50,596 bases of DNA from Candidatus Dormiibacterota bacterium. GTDB lineage: Bacteria; Chloroflexota; Dormibacteria; Dormibacterales; Dormibacteraceae. The notes below the pieces were generated by a model. The model searched no databases and had not been told where the DNA came from. It saw only the letters and a program-made list of their open reading frames with translations. Shown one piece after another: positions 1 to 8,066 of this stretch. Where the stretch lies: assembly GCA_003151935.1 (NCBI GenBank), contig PLYZ01000007.1:1-50596 (forward strand), written 5' to 3'. A program made the translations under genes and the position numbers. The stretch's first letter is position 1, and each line of letters starts with the position of its first letter.

Positions 1-697
1 AGCCGTCGCGCCACGTGCGCAGGTGAGGCGGCCGCGAACGCCCGTCTGGCCGGAGCGTCACAGGCACCTCGGCGATGTGCATTCGTTTCAATGACGCCTT
101 GATCACCATCTCGCTCGCGAACTCCATACCGGTTGCGCGCAACCTCATGCGCTGATAGGCATCCTTGCGGAAGCCACGGAGTCCGCAGTGCATATCGCCT
201 ACCGGGGTGTGGAAGAAAATCCGGCTGATCAGCGTGAGGACGGGATTGCCGACCCACCGGTGGGACCAAGGCATTGCGCCCGCCTCGATGCCGCCCATGA
301 ACCGGTTGCCGACCACCAGGTCGCTGCCTGCGCGCAGCTTGTCGATCAATGGCGCGATGGCGGTGAAGTCGTAGCTATCGTCAGCATCGCCCATGATCAC
401 GAACCGGCCGCGGGTGGCGTCGATGCCCCCGATCAGTGCGCTGCCGTAGCCCTTTCTCTCCACCGGGACCACCCTCGCGCCCAGCTCGCGCGCGATCACC
501 TGGGACCCGTCGGTGCTGCCGTTGTCGGCAACGATGATCTCCGCTGCCAGCCCGTCACGATCGATCGCGCGCCGGGCTTTCTGGATGCATGTCGCGAGGG
601 TCTCGGCCTCGTTCAGGCAGGGCATGACGATCGAGATTTCCACCGCTTCCGGCACGGCGGTCTCGTGCCGCTTCGGAGATCGCTGCGCGACAGTCAC
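1..697 (-). CDS. Glycosyltransferase family 2, polyprenyl-phosphate hexose transferase type (partial)
   Basis: The gene runs off the left edge, so the C-terminus is missing. The GTG at 697 is the only plausible start, because an in-frame TAA lies four codons upstream. The translation has the GT-A fold hallmarks: a VMPCLNEAETL strand near residue 24, DNGSTDGS at about 58-65 and the metal-binding DADDSYD at about 104-110. The visible end carries RPDGRSRPPHLRTWRDG. This tail is typical of DPM1-like enzymes that move a sugar from a nucleotide donor to a polyprenyl phosphate at the membrane; membrane helices would normally follow. The exact sugar and acceptor cannot be told. No partner gene is visible because the edge is so close. 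Confidence 0.88.
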   Translation of the reverse strand, partial: MTVAQRSPKRHETAVPEAVEISIVMPCLNEAETLATCIQKARRAIDRDGLAAEIIVADNGSTDGSQVIARELGARVVPVERKGYGSALIGGIDATRGRFVIMGDADDSYDFTAIAPLIDKLRAGSDLVVGNRFMGGIEAGAMPWSHRWVGNPVLTLISRIFFHTPVGDMHCGLRGFRKDAYQRMRLRATGMEFASEMVIKASLKRMHIAEVPVTLRPDGRSRPPHLRTWRDG

Positions 698-935
698 TGA
701 CGCAGGTTAACGCGCATGACCGCGATCAGCTTGCAGAAAGGTAGGAAAGAAAATGGCCCCAATGGATCGCCTCTCGAGGACTGGTACTGGCCTTGCGGCC
801 TGTTCCTACCCTTTTGAACGTTTCCCTCGGGACCGTAACAAAGAGTAAAGGCCCATCTGGACCGGTGCAAGCCCGAAAGTCAGTTCGCCGCCAACCTATC
901 AGGAGTAGCCGTAAAAACTGCGAGACTTTGCAGCG
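698..935. other. Divergent intergenic region with a GNRA-capped hairpin
   Basis: This is the shared upstream region of the divergent glycosyltransferase (minus) and GlcG-like gene (plus). On the minus strand, around 795-820, it reads GGCC-GCAA-GGCC flanked by GGTA and TACC, a stem with a GCAA tetraloop. More purine-rich conserved-looking sequence follows towards position 900. It resembles a structured leader, but I could not match it to a known riboswitch class. No ORF here looks coding. Confidence 0.3.
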
Positions 936-1337
936 ATGGCGCTGAATCTTCACGACGCAAACGAGGTCATTGGACGCGCTCAGTCGAAAGCAAAAGAGCT
1001 CGGCATTCGGGTTACCGTCGCGGTGGTCGACGAAGGCGGGCTGCTCGTCGCGCTCGCGCGCATGGACGGCGCTCCTCCGCTGACACCCCAGATCGCGGAG
1101 GCGAAAGCGGTCGGAGCCGCGCTGCTGCACCGCGACGGCGCATCGCTGGGAGAGCTGGCCAAGGACCGCCCTGGATTCTTCAGCGTCGTCGACCGCCTGG
1201 TCCGAGTGCCGATCGTCCCCGGCCTTGGCTCGGTGCTGATCCGGCGCGACGGCGGCGTGCTCGGCGCAGTGGGTGTCAGCGGCGGGCGGCCGGAGCAGGA
1301 CCTCGAATGCGCGGAGGCGGGGATCAGCGCAGCTTGA
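936..1337 (+). CDS. GlcG/HbpS (DUF336) family protein
   Basis: A protein of 133 aa, the usual length for the GlcG/HbpS family. It opens with an amphipathic helix (LHDANEVIGRAQSKAKELGI), then VTVAVVDEGGLLVALARMDGA and a late PIVPGLGSVLIRRDGGVLGAVGVSGG segment, which are the family signatures. Members include the streptomycete haem-binding HbpS and proteins of glycolate or corrinoid utilisation loci. Most have no proven reaction. Here it stands alone, so the ligand is unknown. The 3' end overlaps the convergent thpR gene by 14 bases. Confidence 0.85.
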   Translation: MALNLHDANEVIGRAQSKAKELGIRVTVAVVDEGGLLVALARMDGAPPLTPQIAEAKAVGAALLHRDGASLGELAKDRPGFFSVVDRLVRVPIVPGLGSVLIRRDGGVLGAVGVSGGRPEQDLECAEAGISAA

Positions 1338-1941
1338 GATTCCGGAGCGGTTCGTAGACCGAACCCGTCCGGCCCAGGTGGCTGCGGTACAGGACCAGCT
1401 CATCGGCTCGCCACGGCGGCAGGTCCGTCGGGATGCTCGGAAGCGGCGGCAGGGCTGCCCCGTCCCGGGCTCGGGCGCGGGCCAGGGTCAGGTGGGGTTG
1501 GAACGGGCGGGCTTCGGGCTCCAGCCCCGCACGCCCGCACTCGGCCTCGACGCGGGCGCCCAGCTCGCGGGCTTGTTCGGCGCCGCCACGAACTTGGAGC
1601 CAGACCACACGCACCAGCCGCCCGCGCTTGAAAGTCCCGAGCTCGCCCAGCTCGAGGTCGAAGCCCTCGAGCTCAAGTTCCTTCAGACGGTTGGCGATGG
1701 CATCCACCACCGAAGGCTCGATGCTGCCGATGAAGCGCACGGTGAGATGCAGCATTGCCGCCGGCGTCCACCGAAACTCGGGCGCCACGGCCGAACAGGC
1801 CGCGAGGTAGTGCTCCAGCACTTTGCGCTGCGCTTCGGGCACAGGCAACCCGAAGAACGCGCGGACGCGAGGCCCTATTTGCGCGCGGGTGCTTTCTTCC
1901 AGTGCTGCGGCGCCCAGGTGCTGGGGGCGGTGGGCCGCCAT
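1324..1941 (-). CDS. thpR: RNA 2',3'-cyclic phosphodiesterase (ThpR/LigT)
   Basis: 2H phosphoesterase. The two catalytic motifs are HLTVRF (His about 65) and HLTLAR (His about 150), with the expected spacing. Family members hydrolyse 2',3'-cyclic phosphates at RNA ends. The start is uncertain. The conserved first strand (RAFFGLPVP) begins about base 1863, but the nearest in-frame ATG is at 1941, inside the 3' end of the upstream reductase gene (67-base overlap). A TTG at 1848 would remove that strand. The ATG is used here. The gene is probably cotranscribed with the reductase upstream. Confidence 0.8.
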   Translation of the reverse strand: MAAHRPQHLGAAALEESTRAQIGPRVRAFFGLPVPEAQRKVLEHYLAACSAVAPEFRWTPAAMLHLTVRFIGSIEPSVVDAIANRLKELELEGFDLELGELGTFKRGRLVRVVWLQVRGGAEQARELGARVEAECGRAGLEPEARPFQPHLTLARARARDGAALPPLPSIPTDLPPWRADELVLYRSHLGRTGSVYEPLRNLKLR

Positions 1942-2783
1942 CCGTAATGGGTGCTCACCGAGTCGATCCCGTCGGCGATGTTGTTGAGCCCGAACATGTT
2001 GATCTCGTCGGGGGTCACAGGAGGATCTTTCATAAGGACCTCCATGATCGCCGCGCCCGGGATCAAAAGGCCGGGTGGCACGGTGAACCTGGGCTTCTTG
2101 ATCTCGCGAGCATCCAGAAACCAGCCGTAGACCGTCCTGAACGTCACGACCTCGGGGCCGCCAAGCTCGACGATCTTGCCAAGCAGCTCCTGCCGGCCGA
2201 TTGTCTCGACGACGCATCGCGCCGCGTCCTCGCGCAGGATCGGCTGCAGCTGGGTCTCCCCGTAGTTCGGGATAATGACGACCGGGCCAAAGTTGGACAG
2301 GCGCTCGAAATCGTTGAGCGATCCCCCCTCCTCGGCCAGCACCAGCGAGAAGCGCAGGATCGTGCCCGCCACGCCCGACTTCGCAAGCTCCTGCTCTCCC
2401 ATCCACCGCGACGTCAGGTACTTGTAGTGAGCGTCCAGCCGGGCTCCGATCGCGCTGACGAAAACCACGGAGTTCACGCCCGCGGCCTTGGCGACCTCGC
2501 CCAGGATTCGCGGACCGTCCACGTTCACCTCGAGAAAAGACTGGGGCCGGTTGCGCCGTACCGCGACCAGGCTGATCATGTGCTCGACTCCCTGGGCAGC
2601 CTGCGTGACGGCGGCGGGGTTCAGCGCGTCACCCACCATGACCTGGGCGCCGCGGCCCTTGAAAGCGGCGGCCTTCATCGGGTCGCGGACCAGCACCCTC
2701 AGCTCGTGCCCGGCGTCGATCAGCTTATGGGCGACGCCGCGCCCGAAGAAGCCGGTCGAACCGAGCAGCAGAATCCTCGCCAC
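1875..2783 (-). CDS. NAD(P)-binding atypical SDR, NDUFA9-like
   Basis: A 302-aa protein with an N-terminal Rossmann motif GSTGFFG (residues 8-14) followed by alternating strands and helices. VRDPMKAA and the acidic VGDAL segment fit an NAD(P)H cofactor site. The overall pattern resembles complex I subunit NDUFA9-like and NmrA-like atypical short-chain reductases. The catalytic YxxxK of classical SDRs is not evident, so a redox-sensing or quinone-linked role is possible. The substrate is unknown. It lies directly upstream of thpR on the same strand, overlapping it. Confidence 0.8.
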   Translation of the reverse strand: MARILLLGSTGFFGRGVAHKLIDAGHELRVLVRDPMKAAAFKGRGAQVMVGDALNPAAVTQAAQGVEHMISLVAVRRNRPQSFLEVNVDGPRILGEVAKAAGVNSVVFVSAIGARLDAHYKYLTSRWMGEQELAKSGVAGTILRFSLVLAEEGGSLNDFERLSNFGPVVIIPNYGETQLQPILREDAARCVVETIGRQELLGKIVELGGPEVVTFRTVYGWFLDAREIKKPRFTVPPGLLIPGAAIMEVLMKDPPVTPDEINMFGLNNIADGIDSVSTHYGWRPTAPSTWAPQHWKKAPARK

Positions 2784-2819
2784 GGGTGTGAATGCTAACC
2801 GCTGGCATACTGAGCGCCA

Positions 2820-3047
2820 GTGTTCGGCCAGGCGGCGGGGGGATTCGGGCTCGGGCTGCTCGCCTTCTTGGTCGGTACTGCAGGGATCGCGGCGGCCCTG
2901 CGAACGCGGCGCCGCCGGGCGGCCAATGCCACCACGTATGGAGCCTCCGGCGGGATCGCCTACACCGTGGTCCAGGTCGGGTGCTCGGGTGTGCTGCTGC
3001 TGGGTGGGATCGGGCTCATGACGCTCGCGATCATCTTTCGGAGGTAG
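2820..3047 (+). CDS. Small two-helix membrane protein
   Basis: A 75-aa protein starting with GTG. Two hydrophobic segments, about residues 7-27 and 47-72, are separated by an arginine-rich loop (RTRRRR), so both ends probably face the same side of the membrane. I recognise no family. The gene diverges from the reductase at 2783 with a 36-base spacer, so the two may share a promoter region. A strong hairpin follows the stop. Confidence 0.6.
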   Translation: MFGQAAGGFGLGLLAFLVGTAGIAAALRTRRRRAANATTYGASGGIAYTVVQVGCSGVLLLGGIGLMTLAIIFRR

Positions 3048-3053
3048 TTCGTC

Positions 3054-3096
3054 CCTTCCCCCGCGAGGGGGAAGGTGGCGCGAAGCGCCGGATGGG
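3054..3096. terminator. Hairpin repeat between convergent genes
   Basis: A 9-bp perfect stem, CCTTCCCCC/GGGGGAAGG (3054-3062 and 3067-3075) with a GCGA loop, is followed by a second hairpin, GGCGC-gaa-GCGCC. It sits between two convergent genes, 2820-3047 and 3116-4258. There is no U tract, so it is a REP-like element or bidirectional transcription barrier rather than a classic intrinsic terminator. Confidence 0.55.
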
Positions 3097-3115
3097 TGAG
3101 GCTCCCTAAAGCAAC

Positions 3116-4258
3116 CTAGATGACATTTTTTTCTTTCACCAGGGAACCCTTCGCGAATCGCTCGAAGGCGAAGGGCGCTATGTCGATCTCAGAGGAACGG
3201 TCGAGCAAGACCTGGCTCAGCAGCAACGCCGCCGCCGGCGCCTGCATGAACCCATGGCCGCTGAACCCTGCCGCGCACCAGAAACCCTCCAGCTCCGGCA
3301 CCGCCCCGAGGATCGCCTGGTGGTCCGGAGTCGACTCGTAAAGGCCCGCCCAGGCAGTCTTGATGCCAGCTCCGGCGAGGGCGGGCGCCCGGCGCGCGGC
3401 CTCCTGGAACATCTTCGCCAGGAAGTCCCAGTTCACGTCGGAGGCGAATCCAGGCGGCTCCTCACGATCGCTCATGCCGATCAGAACGCCGTCCCCTTCC
3501 GGATGGAAATACAGCGAGGTCCTGAAATCGACTGTCATCGGGCTCGTACGTGGCACGGCCGGAAAAGGCCCGGTGACCGCGATGTGGCGGCGATATGGCA
3601 GGACCGGGATCTCGAGCCCGGCCATCCGTCCGATCGAGGGTGACCATGCGCCCGCGCAGTTGAGGACCAGGCGAGTGGCGACTTCACCCTCTGACGTACG
3701 CACACCCTGCACGCGTCCGGATGAGATGTCGATCCCGATGACCTCGACGCCTTCCTTCAGGCGCGCACCGTGGCGCCGGGCCGCGGCCGCATAACCGGAG
3801 GTGACATCGGCCGGGCTCGCGATGCCATCGGTCGGGCAGAACGTGCAGCCGAGGACGTCGTCGACGTTCAGCACGGGCACCATTCGCGAGGCTTCGGCAG
3901 CATCGACCCATCGAGCCTCGGTGAGGCCGACCCGATGCCACATCTCCATGTTGTGGCGGAAATCCTCGACCTGCTGGGGCAGCGTGAGCACGAACAGGTA
4001 GCCGATCTGGCGAAAGTCGGCCGGCTGACCTGTCTCCTCTTCGAATCCTTCGAGCAACTTCACCGACATCCGCTGCAGGCGCACGTTCGCCTCCATCGAG
4101 AACTGCTGCCGCACGCCGCCGGCGCATTTGCCGGTGGATTGCGAGCCGAGCGTTTCGCGCTCGAGAAGGAGCACATCCACGTTGCGCTTGGCCAGCTGAT
4201 ACGCGAGCGCGCAGCCCATGATCCCGCCGCCGGCGATGACTACGTCAGCGCTTTCCAT
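3116..4258 (-). CDS. FAD-dependent amine/amino-acid oxidoreductase (DAO family)
   Basis: A 380-aa protein. The FAD-binding Rossmann motif GGGIMGCALAYQLAKR (about 10-25) is followed by LLLERE and by GKCAGGVRQQF, which is typical of the DAO family (sarcosine oxidase beta, glycine oxidase, dimethylglycine dehydrogenase-like). A late GLYESTPDHQAILG and FSGHGFMQAP form the C-terminal FAD contact. The enzyme should oxidise a secondary or primary amine or amino acid; the substrate is not determined. Its start overlaps the ureohydrolase by 14 bases, so the two are translationally coupled within the 3116-7703 operon. Confidence 0.88.
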   Translation of the reverse strand: MESADVVIAGGGIMGCALAYQLAKRNVDVLLLERETLGSQSTGKCAGGVRQQFSMEANVRLQRMSVKLLEGFEEETGQPADFRQIGYLFVLTLPQQVEDFRHNMEMWHRVGLTEARWVDAAEASRMVPVLNVDDVLGCTFCPTDGIASPADVTSGYAAAARRHGARLKEGVEVIGIDISSGRVQGVRTSEGEVATRLVLNCAGAWSPSIGRMAGLEIPVLPYRRHIAVTGPFPAVPRTSPMTVDFRTSLYFHPEGDGVLIGMSDREEPPGFASDVNWDFLAKMFQEAARRAPALAGAGIKTAWAGLYESTPDHQAILGAVPELEGFWCAAGFSGHGFMQAPAAALLLSQVLLDRSSEIDIAPFAFERFAKGSLVKEKNVI

Positions 4259-5129
4259 AACCCGCCATCCCCCACACCTCGAAGATCAGCTTCAGAGCGG
4301 CGAAGGTGGTGATGTCCCCATGGTCGAACGGGGGCGAGACCTCGACGATGTCCAGGCCGACGAGTGTGGCGCGCTCGGTGGCTACGGCAAGGAGATCGAG
4401 AGCCTGCCGCGTCGACAGTCCGCCGGAGGAGGGGATCTCGGTCCCGGGCGCGAAGGCGGGGTCGAGCGCGTCGATGTCGAACGAGACGTGGACCTTCTGG
4501 CCCGCGAGCCGATCGCCGATCCTAACGGCCGCGCGCACCGGCTCGTGCGCGAGCTCTTGAGCCGAGACGAGCAGCATCCCGTTGGCGGCAATGAAATCGA
4601 GCTCTTCGGGGTCATAGTCCCGGCCGCCCGCGATGACGACTCGCCCAGGGTCCAACCCCGAAACGTCCAGGGCGCGGCGGAGCGCACAGCCGCAGGTCCA
4701 CCGGCCGCCGCGCGAGAAATCGCATAGGTCGGGGTGCGCGTCGACCCAGAGAACCGCCAGGCCCGGATGCCGTTTGACCTGGGCCGCGAGCGTGGAGATG
4801 AAGGTGCAGTGGTCGCCGCCAAGCACAGTCAGGAACGCCGCCGGCGGAATGTGCGACAGCCGATCGGCCACCGTCGACCACCCGGCTTCGATGTCAGTCC
4901 CCGGGTCGAGATCACCCAGGTCGGCGACCTGCAGCCCCGTGAGCAGGCGACCGTCCTCGGTGACCGGAGGAATCGCCGCCGACAGGCTGCGAATCCGCTG
5001 CGGAGCCTGGGCCGCCCCCTTGCGGTAGACCGCCGAGCCGTCATACGCGATGCCGGCCACGACCACGCCGGCTGTTTCAGGGGAACCGCCCGCCAGCCCA
5101 GCCCACGGCCTGAGGCCGTCGAGGTTCAC
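4245..5129 (-). CDS. Agmatinase/arginase family ureohydrolase
   Basis: A 294-aa protein with all binuclear manganese ligands visible: GGDHCTF (His107), DAHPD (Asp130, His132, Asp134) and FDIDALDP (Asp218, Asp220). The family cleaves a guanidino group to urea plus an amine. The loop after the last ligand reads APGTEIPSSGG instead of the more usual APGTGTPxxGG, so the substrate may differ from agmatine or arginine; guanidinobutyrate-like and other guanidino acids are options. It overlaps the MFS gene upstream by 4 bases and the oxidase downstream by 14 bases. The neighbours suggest catabolism of a nitrogenous compound. Confidence 0.87.
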   Translation of the reverse strand: MNLDGLRPWAGLAGGSPETAGVVVAGIAYDGSAVYRKGAAQAPQRIRSLSAAIPPVTEDGRLLTGLQVADLGDLDPGTDIEAGWSTVADRLSHIPPAAFLTVLGGDHCTFISTLAAQVKRHPGLAVLWVDAHPDLCDFSRGGRWTCGCALRRALDVSGLDPGRVVIAGGRDYDPEELDFIAANGMLLVSAQELAHEPVRAAVRIGDRLAGQKVHVSFDIDALDPAFAPGTEIPSSGGLSTRQALDLLAVATERATLVGLDIVEVSPPFDHGDITTFAALKLIFEVWGMAGYGKR

Positions 5130-6493
5130 CCCGCCTGCCCCGCGGGTGTGCGTATCGGACGCTTTTCAGGCACTTTCAAGATCAACAGGGCTCCAATCAG
5201 CAGCCAGGCACAGAAGACCGAGAAGATGATCGGGAACCCTCCTGGGAGGCCGAAGATCCGGGGCCCGCCATTGAAGGGATCGAGCAGGAATCCGCCCACG
5301 AACCGGGCGATGATCCCAGACCCGGCGGTCGCGATGTTGCTGAAGCCCATGAACAGTCCAGCCTCGTCACTGGGAATCACGTCCTGGATGAAAGCCCAAT
5401 CGACGGAAAAGAACAAGCCGAAACCGATCCCGATCAGGATCCCGACCAGCGTCGCCTGCGCGGCGAGGTCGGGAACGTTCAGCGCATCGGCCAGCGGCCC
5501 GACCAGGCTCGGAGGCAGCAGCTCATAGTGGCTGAAGACGAGCATCAGCATGCCGGCGGCGCCCATCAGCCCCCCGACCAGGATGAAGGGCCGGCGGCCG
5601 AAACGGTCCGAGGCTCGCGCTGCGGGGAGGGCGACGGCGAACGCGCTGACGATCACCAGGCCCAACAGCGTGTAGCTGGCTGTGATGGTGGCCTGGCGGT
5701 TGCCCGCGAAGAACACGTTGCTGAAGTAGAAGAACACGAAGCTCTGGACGCCGACCAGGCCCATTAGGATCAGCAAGCGTGAAGCCATCAGCCACATGAA
5801 GCTCGGATATCGAAGGGGTCGCGAAAATGTCACTGTCAGGGCTTGCCGGACCCCTTTGAACTGTTCGCTCGTCGGTGCTGCTCGGTCGGGGATCAGCAGA
5901 ACTGTGGGCAACATGGTCGCCACGAGCAGCCCGCAAATGCTCAGGATGGCCACCACGCGTCCGGCGTGCGACAGGATAATGCCGACGCCGATCGTGCCGG
6001 CCAGCAGTCCGAGCAGGTTCGAGACGCCGTAGTAGCCCGACGCGGTCCCGCGCTGCGATGAAGGCACCACGTCCGGCATGAGGCCCTGGTAGGGGCCCTG
6101 CGCCGTGTTGGAGGCCGTCTGCAGAAGGAAATAGAAGATCACCACCAGCCAGTAGGTCCCGGACAGGGCAAGCCCGATCAGGAAGATGACGTCCCCGACC
6201 GTGCCGACCAGGATGAAGGGACGGCGACGGCCCCACCGCGACCGGGTGCGATCCGAGACGGCCCCGATCACCGGCTGCCACACCACCGCCATCAGCGAAC
6301 CGATGCCTTCCAGCACGCCGAGCGCGACGCCTTCGTGCCTTCGGCCCACGAACTGGATCACCATGTCGGGGATGATCAGGCCGCCGAGGCTGGTCCACAG
6401 GTAGCCGATCGCGACCCAGTAGATCGAGAGGAGCGCGAAGTCGAGGTGGCCGAGCCTGCGTAACGTACCCGCGGCCGGACGGCCGGCGATCAA
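5126..6493 (-). CDS. MFS/GPH-like transporter
   Basis: About 455 aa with roughly twelve hydrophobic segments. DRTRSRWGRRRPFILVG between TM2 and TM3, with a related SDRFGRRPFILVGG in the second half, is the signature of the sugar/cation GPH and SLC45 branch of the major facilitator superfamily. The open frame continues upstream into the acyl-CoA dehydrogenase gene. The TTG at 6493, just past that gene's stop, gives a normal N-terminus and is preferred. It is a plasma-membrane carrier, and the operon suggests uptake of the compound degraded by its neighbours. A sugar or glycoside substrate remains possible. Confidence 0.82.
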   Translation of the reverse strand: MIAGRPAAGTLRRLGHLDFALLSIYWVAIGYLWTSLGGLIIPDMVIQFVGRRHEGVALGVLEGIGSLMAVVWQPVIGAVSDRTRSRWGRRRPFILVGTVGDVIFLIGLALSGTYWLVVIFYFLLQTASNTAQGPYQGLMPDVVPSSQRGTASGYYGVSNLLGLLAGTIGVGIILSHAGRVVAILSICGLLVATMLPTVLLIPDRAAPTSEQFKGVRQALTVTFSRPLRYPSFMWLMASRLLILMGLVGVQSFVFFYFSNVFFAGNRQATITASYTLLGLVIVSAFAVALPAARASDRFGRRPFILVGGLMGAAGMLMLVFSHYELLPPSLVGPLADALNVPDLAAQATLVGILIGIGFGLFFSVDWAFIQDVIPSDEAGLFMGFSNIATAGSGIIARFVGGFLLDPFNGGPRIFGLPGGFPIIFSVFCAWLLIGALLILKVPEKRPIRTPAGQAG

Positions 6494-6500
6494 TCCGCGA

Positions 6501-7703
6501 TCAATCAGGGCGAAATGGGGGAAGAGACGCCTTGACCGGTCGGTCTTCTCTGTAGCCCAGCGCGTACTCGCCCTGGAGGATGGTGTGAACCTCGCGCGTT
6601 CCCTCGTAGATGATCGGCGCCCTGGCGTTCCGGAGGAAGCGCTCGACAGGGTACTCGGCCGAGTAGCCGTAGGCCCCGTGAACCTCAATCGCGTCGTGGG
6701 CCGCGTTGAAGGCGGCGTCGGTGGCGTACTGCTTCGCGATCGAAACGTCGCGCGTATGCCGGGCTCCCGTGTTCTTCATCCACGCGACCTTGAAATAGAG
6801 GAGCCTGCAGATCTCGTAATCGCGCGACATCTTGGCGATCATCTGCTGGACGAGCTGGTACCGCCCGATCTCCTGGCCGAACGCCTTGCGTTCTCGGGCG
6901 TACTTCACCGACGCGTCCAGGGACGCGCGGACCGTCCCGGTGGCGCCGGCCGCGACCGTGTAGCGGCCGTTGTCCAGGCAGCTCATCGCGATCTTGAAAC
7001 CGTCGCCCTCGTCACCGATGCGGTTCGCCTCGGGCACCTCGACATCGGTCATGAAGATGGAGCCGACATCGCCGGCGTGCAGCCCGAGCCGGCCCTCGAT
7101 CGACTCGGTGCGCAGCGACTTGCCGCACGCGGAGCGGTCGAGCATGAACGCGGTGACTCCGCGGGAGCCCGCTTTCGGGTCGGTCTTGGCGAAAACGAGC
7201 ATGAAGTCGGCCGTGTCGGCGTCAGAGATCCAGACCTTCTGGCCGTTCAGGACGTAGCCTCCGCCCGAACGCCGGGCAGTCGACTGCATCGATGCCACGT
7301 CGGAGCCGGCATTGGGTTCGGTGAGGCCGTAGCAGGCGAGCTTCTTGCCTGAGGCCATGGGTACGAGCCACTGCTGCTTCTGCTCCTCGTCAGCCCAGGT
7401 GTAGAGACCCATCCCAACCAGCCCGACATGGACCGACAGCACGGTTCGGAACACGGTGTCCACGTACTCGAGCTCCTCGCAGACGAGGCCCAGCGACAGG
7501 TAGTCCAGCCCGACCCCGCCGTAGCGCTGTGGGAAGCAAACCCCGGGCAGCCCGATCGAAGCGAGCTTGGCGAAGATCTCGGGATCGTGGTGGCCGGCGC
7601 GGTCGTTGGCCTGGATCGTGGGGGCGAACTCGCGAGCGCAGAAATCCCGGACAGTCGATACGAGCTGCTCCTGGTCAGAAGTAAGGGCGAGGTCCAGCAT
7701 CAA
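6501..7703 (-). CDS. Acyl-CoA dehydrogenase
   Basis: A 400-aa FAD flavoprotein. CYGLTEPNAGSDVASM and WISDADTADFMLVFAKT are the central beta-domain signatures. RKAFGQEIGRYQLVQQMIAKM and EVHGAYGYSAEYPVERFLRNARAPIIYEGTREV belong to the C-terminal helical domain. The catalytic base is Glu about 367 in YEGTRE, the position used by short- and medium-chain enzymes. It introduces the alpha-beta double bond in an acyl-CoA and passes electrons to ETF. It heads the minus-strand operon, with MFS, ureohydrolase and oxidase downstream, which suggests a shared catabolic route. Chain-length preference cannot be told. Confidence 0.92.
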   Translation of the reverse strand: MMLDLALTSDQEQLVSTVRDFCAREFAPTIQANDRAGHHDPEIFAKLASIGLPGVCFPQRYGGVGLDYLSLGLVCEELEYVDTVFRTVLSVHVGLVGMGLYTWADEEQKQQWLVPMASGKKLACYGLTEPNAGSDVASMQSTARRSGGGYVLNGQKVWISDADTADFMLVFAKTDPKAGSRGVTAFMLDRSACGKSLRTESIEGRLGLHAGDVGSIFMTDVEVPEANRIGDEGDGFKIAMSCLDNGRYTVAAGATGTVRASLDASVKYARERKAFGQEIGRYQLVQQMIAKMSRDYEICRLLYFKVAWMKNTGARHTRDVSIAKQYATDAAFNAAHDAIEVHGAYGYSAEYPVERFLRNARAPIIYEGTREVHTILQGEYALGYREDRPVKASLPPFRPD

Positions 7704-7746
7704 GCGGTATTACATCATGGCGGCGATAGCCGCCCCGTCTCCACAG

Positions 7747-7882
7747 GTGGCCAGCAGGCCGGATTCACTCCGGCCGTCCACATGCAAGCCCTAATATCGC
7801 CGCGCGTTGCGGGGAGTAACTATTCCGAAAATCCGACCTTTAGGAAGATGAGCCATGAGAAGGAACCCTTGGTTCCTTCTCA
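7747..7882 (-). repeat. Structured repeat, tandem copy A
   Basis: Read on the minus strand, the unit starts with a GGAACC/GGTTCC hairpin, then ATGGCTC, GGATTTTCGG and TTACTCC, and ends with a CGGCCGGAGT/ATCCGGCC hairpin. It is the most diverged of three tandem copies filling the gap between 7703 and 8211. Short ORFs inside it arise from the repeat and are not credible genes. Confidence 0.75.
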
Positions 7883-8066
7883 TATCTGGCGTGGCCGGTA
7901 GGCCGGATTTACTCCGGCCGTCCCTTCGCCACGCCTGAATGTTGCCCAGCGTGGCGTGGAGTAACTTTTTCGAAAATCCCATCCTTCAGGAGGATGAGCC
8001 ATGCAATCAGTAGGTCCGATCCTGCTCGCGCTGGCGCGCAGAAGGAACCCTTGGTTCCTTCGCATA
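7883..8066 (-). repeat. Structured repeat, tandem copy B
   Basis: Second copy, longer than copy A because of an inserted module (GCGCGCCAGCGCGAGCAGGA followed by ACTGATTGC on the minus strand). The same module appears in the dispersed copy at 11503-11700. About 45 bases at its left end (plus strand 7882-7926) are identical to the left end of copy C. Confidence 0.75.
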
